From contig CAVSLJ010000003.1 in the NCBI GenBank assembly GCA_963728875.1, forward strand, positions 1 through 64,000: DNA of 64,000 nt, in the 5' to 3' direction. The notes under the pieces were generated by a model that had not been told where the DNA came from, made no database searches, and saw nothing but the letters and a program-made list of their open reading frames with translations. This DNA is from DASUPK01 sp963728875. Lineage in GTDB: Bacteria; Actinomycetota; Thermoleophilia; Solirubrobacterales; 70-9. Positions 59,954-64,000 of the stretch are shown here, in pieces (the first letter of the stretch is position 1; each line of letters starts with the position of its first letter). The position numbers and the translations under genes are program-made.

Positions 59954-61179
59954 ACCTTGTTCCGCTCCAGGAGCTTCTTGCCGATGACCATCCGCTGGAT
60001 CTCGGAGGTTCCCTCTCCGATCAGGAGGAGCGGCGCATCCCGGTAGAGGCGCTCGATCTCGTACTCCTTCGAGTACCCGTAGCCGCCGTGGATCCGGAAG
60101 GCGTCCTCGACGACCTCCTTGCCGGTCTCCGAGGCGATCAGCTTGGCCATGCCGGCCTCGAGGTCGGAGCGCTGGCCGGCGTCCTTCATCCGGGCGGCCT
60201 TGCGGGTGACGAGGCGGGCGGCCTCGATCTTCGTGGCCATGTCGGCGAGCTTGAAGAGGATCGCCTGGTGCTGCGCGATCGGCTTGCCGAAGGTCTTCCG
60301 CTCCTGGGAGTACTTGAGAGCGAGCTCCAGAGCGCGCTGGGCGATGCCGACGCCGCGAGCGGCGACGTTCACGCGACCGACCTCGAGCGCGTCCATCATC
60401 TGCGAGAAGCCCTTCCCGAGGCCTGCCTCCTCGCCGCCGAGGATCCGCTCCGGCGGGCACTTGTAGCCCGAGTAGACGAGCTCAGTGGACTCGACGCCCT
60501 TGTAGCCCATCTTCTTGATCTTGGGCGGGATCTCGAGGCCCGCGAATTCGCCCTCGTTCTTCTCCTTCCAGGGCTCCTTCTCGGTGATGAAGCAGGTCAT
60601 CCCCTGGTAGGGCGGATCGGCCTTCGGGTCGTTCTTCATCAGGACGAAGACGACGCTCGAGCCGAGGCCGTTGGTGACCCACATCTTCTGTCCCTCGAGC
60701 ACCCAGTTGCCATCGTCGTCCTTGGATGCCGTGGCCTTGATCCCCTGGACGTCCGAGCCGACCTCCGGCTCGGAGAGCGAGAAGGCGGCGCGAATCTCGC
60801 CGGTCGCCATCTTGGGCAGGAAGTACTGCTTCTGGTCGTCGGTGCCGAACTTCATCAGCAGATAGGAGCCGATGAAGTGGGTGTTGACGACACCGGAGAT
60901 CGAGATCCAGCCGCGCGAGAGCTCCTCGACGATCATCGCGTAGGTGGTCAGGTCGAGGCCCATCCCGCCGTACTCCTCGGGGATCGTCACCCCGAAGAGG
61001 CCGAGCTCCTTCATCTGCTCGACGATCGGCTCGGGGAACTTGTCCTCGTGGTCGTACTCCTCGGCGTTGGGGATGATCTCGTTGTCGACGAAGCTCCGAA
61101 CCATCTCGACGATGGCCTTCTGCTCGTCGGTCATCTCCTGGAAGTTGGTGCTCTCTTGCTGCTCGGTAGCGACGGCCAT
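59950..61179 (-). CDS. Acyl-CoA dehydrogenase
   Basis: 409 aa. FAD site FSLSEPEVGSDVQGIKATA and MWVTNGLGSSVVFVL, helix GRVNVAARGVGIAQRALELAL, and the catalytic Glu in LIGEGTSEIQRM. Full length. First gene of a four-gene overlapping operon. With Ccr, Ecm and MaoC in the window, methylsuccinyl-CoA is a possible substrate, though the sequence looks like a general short/medium-chain enzyme. ATG 61179 with AGAGGAGCC. Confidence 0.91.
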   Translation of the reverse strand: MAVATEQQESTNFQEMTDEQKAIVEMVRSFVDNEIIPNAEEYDHEDKFPEPIVEQMKELGLFGVTIPEEYGGMGLDLTTYAMIVEELSRGWISISGVVNTHFIGSYLLMKFGTDDQKQYFLPKMATGEIRAAFSLSEPEVGSDVQGIKATASKDDDGNWVLEGQKMWVTNGLGSSVVFVLMKNDPKADPPYQGMTCFITEKEPWKEKNEGEFAGLEIPPKIKKMGYKGVESTELVYSGYKCPPERILGGEEAGLGKGFSQMMDALEVGRVNVAARGVGIAQRALELALKYSQERKTFGKPIAQHQAILFKLADMATKIEAARLVTRKAARMKDAGQRSDLEAGMAKLIASETGKEVVEDAFRIHGGYGYSKEYEIERLYRDAPLLLIGEGTSEIQRMVIGKKLLERNKV

Positions 61180-61208
61180 GGCTCCTCTGAGGTCGTGTTT
61201 GCGGTGCC

Positions 61209-61214
61209 TAGGAT
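61209..61214 (+). promoter_or_regulatory. -10 element TAGGAT, leaderless-type
   Basis: Eight nucleotides before TTG 61223, in the gap divergent from the acyl-CoA dehydrogenase gene. Confidence 0.45.
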
Positions 61215-61222
61215 AGGGCGCG

Positions 61223-61659
61223 TTGACAGACGACGGCTCCGCAGAGACTTTCGACCGGATTCGCCGGGGTGCCCTCTTCGGCCCGGGATCGGTCATCGAG
61301 GGCGCTGAGGGGATCGAGCAGATGACCGAGGCGATTCGCGACCACCTCCACCCGAGTTCGTCACGCTGATGACCAGCGAGTCCGCGGCGCCGACCGAGTG
61401 GCATGGCGTCGAGGGCTTCAGGGAGGCACTGACCGACTGGATCAGCCCGTACGAATCCTTCCGGCTCGAGATCGAGGATGTGATCGTCCAGGAGGACAAG
61501 CTCGTCTTCCTCGCTCGCCAGGTGGCCACAACCAAGCACGCCGGCGTCGAGATGTCGACCGAGAGCGCCACGATTTGGTGGCTCGAGGATGGCCTGATCA
61601 GGCGGGCGGTCTTCTATCTCGACCAGAAGGCGGCTCGCAAGGCTGCGGGCATCGGTTGA
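61223..61659 (+). pseudogene. SnoaL-like protein gene with one frameshift
   Basis: Reading from TTG 61223 gives GIEQMTEAIRDHLHP, then a stop. One base lost near 61354 shifts to FVTLMTSESAAPTEWHGVEGF, LTDWISPYESFRLEIEDV and RRAVFYLDQKAARKAAGIG, the C-terminal two-thirds of a SnoaL/NTF2-like protein. The junction HLHP-(E)-FVTLM is what intact relatives have. Either a recent pseudogene or a sequencing error. Confidence 0.65.
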
Positions 61660-61748
61660 CCTGAGCGCGGATCACCGGTAGACCTTGTGACTGGAGGCAC
61701 GAGGGGGGTTGCCGATCGGCGTCGATCGGCCGACACCTATAGAGAGCG

Positions 61749-64000
61749 ATGGCAACCGCGCTTACAGATCCCCTGCGACCACGTGCTCCCAGGCTGATCC
61801 GGCCCATTCCCGCCTGGGGCTGGCTCGCCGCCGGAGCGCTCCTGTCCGTCCTCGTCTTGGAGTGCGTCGTCGAGTCAGGGATACTCGGCACCGGCACGCG
61901 CGCGACGGATCTCCAATCCGTCACCTATCTGTCGCTGATGTGGGCGGCGGCGCTGCTGGCGCTCGGCGGCGCGTGGGTCCGCAGGGACCCCGGCGGCTGG
62001 GGCCTGATTGCGATCGGGCTGCTCTCGACCGCCGTCGGGGACACCTACTTCCAGTTCTGGGTCGATCCGGTCAATGGCGCCTATCCCTCGGTCGCCGACT
62101 TCTTCTACCTCCTCCAATACCCCCTGATCATCCTCGGGCTGCGGAACCTGGGGAGGCGCACCCGGTACGGGCGGATGCCGTTCGCCGCGCTGTTCACGCC
62201 GCTGCTCGGACTGGCCGCCCTGTGGTGGTGGATCGCGCTCGATCCGGTTTCGGGCTCCCTGGAGGGGACCACCGCCGCCCGGCTGACCACGATCGCGTAT
62301 CCCTTCCTGGACCTGCTGCTGATCTGCTCGGTCCTGGTCGCGCTCGGGGCCCTCGGCTGGCGCGCCGGCCCATCGATGACCGCGCTGATCGCGGGCGCGA
62401 CGATCGTCGGAGTGGCCGATTCGCTGTACGCCGCTCAGGTCGCCAGCGGCTCGGTCCCGGACCTGACCCTGATCAACGCCCTTTGGCCGATCGGCACGCT
62501 GCTGATGGCCTCGGCCGCATGGACTGCCGACCGGGCCGACAGGACCGGCCAACCCGGCGACAACCGGTTGGAGCTCCTGTTCGCCCTCAGCGCGATCGCG
62601 ATCGCGCTGACCGTCCTTGTCTGGGATCACTTCGGGCGCCTCAACACCGTCACGGTGTTCCTCGCCTTCCTCACGCTCATAGCCGCGGCGCTGAGGCTCG
62701 TCCTCCTCCACCAGGAGGGAGTCAGGGCGCGCCGTGAGACTCTGCGGGCGGAGCGCGAGCGGGGCTGGATCGAGGGCCTTCACTCGACCGCCGTCGCGGC
62801 CGCGCTGGACTGCGTGATCACCGTAGACGGGGACGGCCAGGTGGTCGGCTGGAATCCAGCTGCAACGCGCACCTTCGGCTACGGAGCCGACGAGGCGCTC
62901 GGCGAGGAGGTCGCCGACCTGATCGTCGTGGACTCGCTGCGCGACGAGTACGACCGCACCTTCAAGGGACTCGTCGCGGGCGAGAACCACAAGCGGATCG
63001 GCAAGCGCTTCGAATGGCTCGCGAAGCGCTCCGACGGAGCCGAGATTCCGATTGAGATGGCCTTCACCCGGACGGAGGCGGATCCACCGACCTTCACCGC
63101 GATCATCCGCGACATCTCCGAGCGCAAGCATCGCGAGGAGGAGCGCGAGCGGCTCGCCAGGATGGTGCTCTCGGCCGAGGACGCGATGGTCTCCTCCTCA
63201 CTCGATGGCAAGGTCATCGCCTGGAATCCCGCCGCGGAGCGCATCTACGGATACAGCGCAGGCGAGGTCGTCGGCGAGAGCCAGCTGCTGGTCGTTCCCG
63301 ACGACCGTCGCGACGAGCTCGAAGGCCTCAGGGAGGTCGTGCTGCGCGGCGAGTCGACGACGCTGGAGACGCAGCGGATCCGCAAGGACGGCGAGCTGAT
63401 CGACGTCCTGCTTCAGGTGTTCCCTGTCCGGGACGAGCGCGGCAAGTTGACCGGTTACTCAGCCGTCTCCAGGGACATCACCGACCGGCGGCGCCGGGAG
63501 GCGGAGGCGCGGCGCAACCGGGAGCGGCAGGCCTGGACGCACGAGATCGAGGAGGCGCTCGAGCACGACACCTTCGAGTTCGAGCGCCAGCCCGTCCTGG
63601 ATCTGAGCTCCGGCCGGATCACCCACCACGAGCTGCTCATCCGCATGCGGCTGGCGGACGAGCTCGTGCCTCCCGGTCGCTTCCTGCCGCATGCCGAGGG
63701 ATCCCCCCTGATGAGACGGATCGACCGCTGGGCGATCCGCCACGGCATCGAGCTCGCCGCGGAGCAGCCGGTGGCCATCAACCTGTCGGCCACCAGCCTC
63801 AGCGACCCCGGCATCGTGTCCGCGGTGGAGAATGCGCTCCGCAACGCGGGGGCTCGGGCGGAGGACGTCAGCTTCGAGATCACCGAGACGGCGGCCGCCG
63901 AGGACCTCGACGCTGCTCACTCCCTCGTCGAGGCGCTCAGGGGCCTTGGCTGCTCAGTGGAACTCGACGACTTCGGGACCGGCTACGGATCGTTCACCTA
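61749..64000 (+). CDS. Multi-TM PAS-PAS-EAL protein (partial, continues past window)
   Basis: Open from ATG 61749 to the right edge (750 codons, no stop). About eight TM helices (residues ~20-280: WGWLAAGALLSVLVLECVV, LMWAAALLALGGAWV, ADFFYLLQYPLIILGL), then two PAS domains (about 345-460 and 465-580; VITVDGDGQVVGWNPAA, VSSSLDGKVIAWNPAAERIYG) and an EAL domain starting FERQPVLDLSSGRITHHELL, with INLSATSLSD, FEITETAAAED and ELDDFGTGYGSFTY at the edge. No GGDEF lies between. EAL reads ELL, common in active enzymes too; residues after the edge decide activity. Confidence 0.88.
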   Translation, partial: MATALTDPLRPRAPRLIRPIPAWGWLAAGALLSVLVLECVVESGILGTGTRATDLQSVTYLSLMWAAALLALGGAWVRRDPGGWGLIAIGLLSTAVGDTYFQFWVDPVNGAYPSVADFFYLLQYPLIILGLRNLGRRTRYGRMPFAALFTPLLGLAALWWWIALDPVSGSLEGTTAARLTTIAYPFLDLLLICSVLVALGALGWRAGPSMTALIAGATIVGVADSLYAAQVASGSVPDLTLINALWPIGTLLMASAAWTADRADRTGQPGDNRLELLFALSAIAIALTVLVWDHFGRLNTVTVFLAFLTLIAAALRLVLLHQEGVRARRETLRAERERGWIEGLHSTAVAAALDCVITVDGDGQVVGWNPAATRTFGYGADEALGEEVADLIVVDSLRDEYDRTFKGLVAGENHKRIGKRFEWLAKRSDGAEIPIEMAFTRTEADPPTFTAIIRDISERKHREEERERLARMVLSAEDAMVSSSLDGKVIAWNPAAERIYGYSAGEVVGESQLLVVPDDRRDELEGLREVVLRGESTTLETQRIRKDGELIDVLLQVFPVRDERGKLTGYSAVSRDITDRRRREAEARRNRERQAWTHEIEEALEHDTFEFERQPVLDLSSGRITHHELLIRMRLADELVPPGRFLPHAEGSPLMRRIDRWAIRHGIELAAEQPVAINLSATSLSDPGIVSAVENALRNAGARAEDVSFEITETAAAEDLDAAHSLVEALRGLGCSVELDDFGTGYGSFT

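Noticed and set aside
61875..63131. Long minus-strand open frame of 418 codons
   Set aside because: Antisense to the PAS-PAS-EAL gene, whose domains are unmistakable; the antisense product is low-complexity and charged.

Overview
This is a high-GC (roughly two-thirds G+C) bacterial chromosome segment. The gene content points to an actinomycete of the Thermoleophilia/Solirubrobacterales type. The evidence is a complete coenzyme F420 biosynthesis set (fused FbiC, CofC, CofD, CofE, NpdG), Ddn-family deazaflavin proteins, an ethylmalonyl-CoA pathway (Ccr, Ecm), a DivIVA-domain protein, ClpS, a DUF5995 protein, and frequent GTG/TTG starts. Placement below phylum is inference.

Layout. 1-9.7 kb is accessory. 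A 3' half of an initiator tRNA with its terminator lies at the left edge. It is followed by a divergent Ddn-like reductase/TetR pair, a broken Ddn paralogue, a TetR/hydrolase pair with a perfect operator, and a membrane-anchored cupredoxin. A tRNA-Pro fragment at 4.9 kb and the intact tRNA-Pro at 9.6 kb bracket a 4.7 kb segment with an ABC exporter and an amino-acid permease. 9.7-16.7 kb holds four further tRNA genes (Gly, Trp, Leu, Leu), a sulfatase, a sensor/receiver pair resembling an ethylene-receptor membrane domain, an SRAP protein, a frameshifted AbiEi/DUF559 gene and an M28-like peptidase. 16.7-28.2 kb is short-chain acyl-CoA and lipid metabolism: acetoacetyl-CoA synthetase, desaturase, acyl-CoA carboxylase beta subunit, 3-hydroxybutyryl-CoA dehydrogenase, HMG-CoA lyase, SDR and a hotdog thioesterase, with a second sulfatase between.

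28.2-35.8 kb carries F420 biosynthesis: npdG-cofD-cofC-cofE on the plus strand and fbiC on the minus strand, with a cupin, a zinc alcohol dehydrogenase and a membrane protein between. 35.9-46.3 kb has an aquaporin, a lone NMT1-like lipoprotein, a GGDEF-EAL-GAF protein, an mntR-mntH operon, YgfZ and a coiled-coil protein. 46.4-53.2 kb contains ccr and ecm separated by an RTX-like protein, an amidase, clpS and a secreted protein. 53.2-64 kb contains a GGDEF protein, hypothetical secreted and membrane proteins, a MaoC hydratase, a tightly overlapping acyl-CoA dehydrogenase/SDR/SCP2/winged-helix operon, and a multi-TM PAS-PAS-EAL protein running off the right edge.

Cross-cutting patterns: (1) many genes have a TANNNT -10 hexamer only 6-10 nt before the start codon, implying leaderless transcripts; (2) five convergent gene pairs overlap by exactly the tetranucleotide CTAG, which gives a TAG stop to both; (3) two small dispersed hairpin repeat families occur at gene ends, one of them ending in that same CTAG; (4) several recognisable genes are broken by single-base frameshifts.
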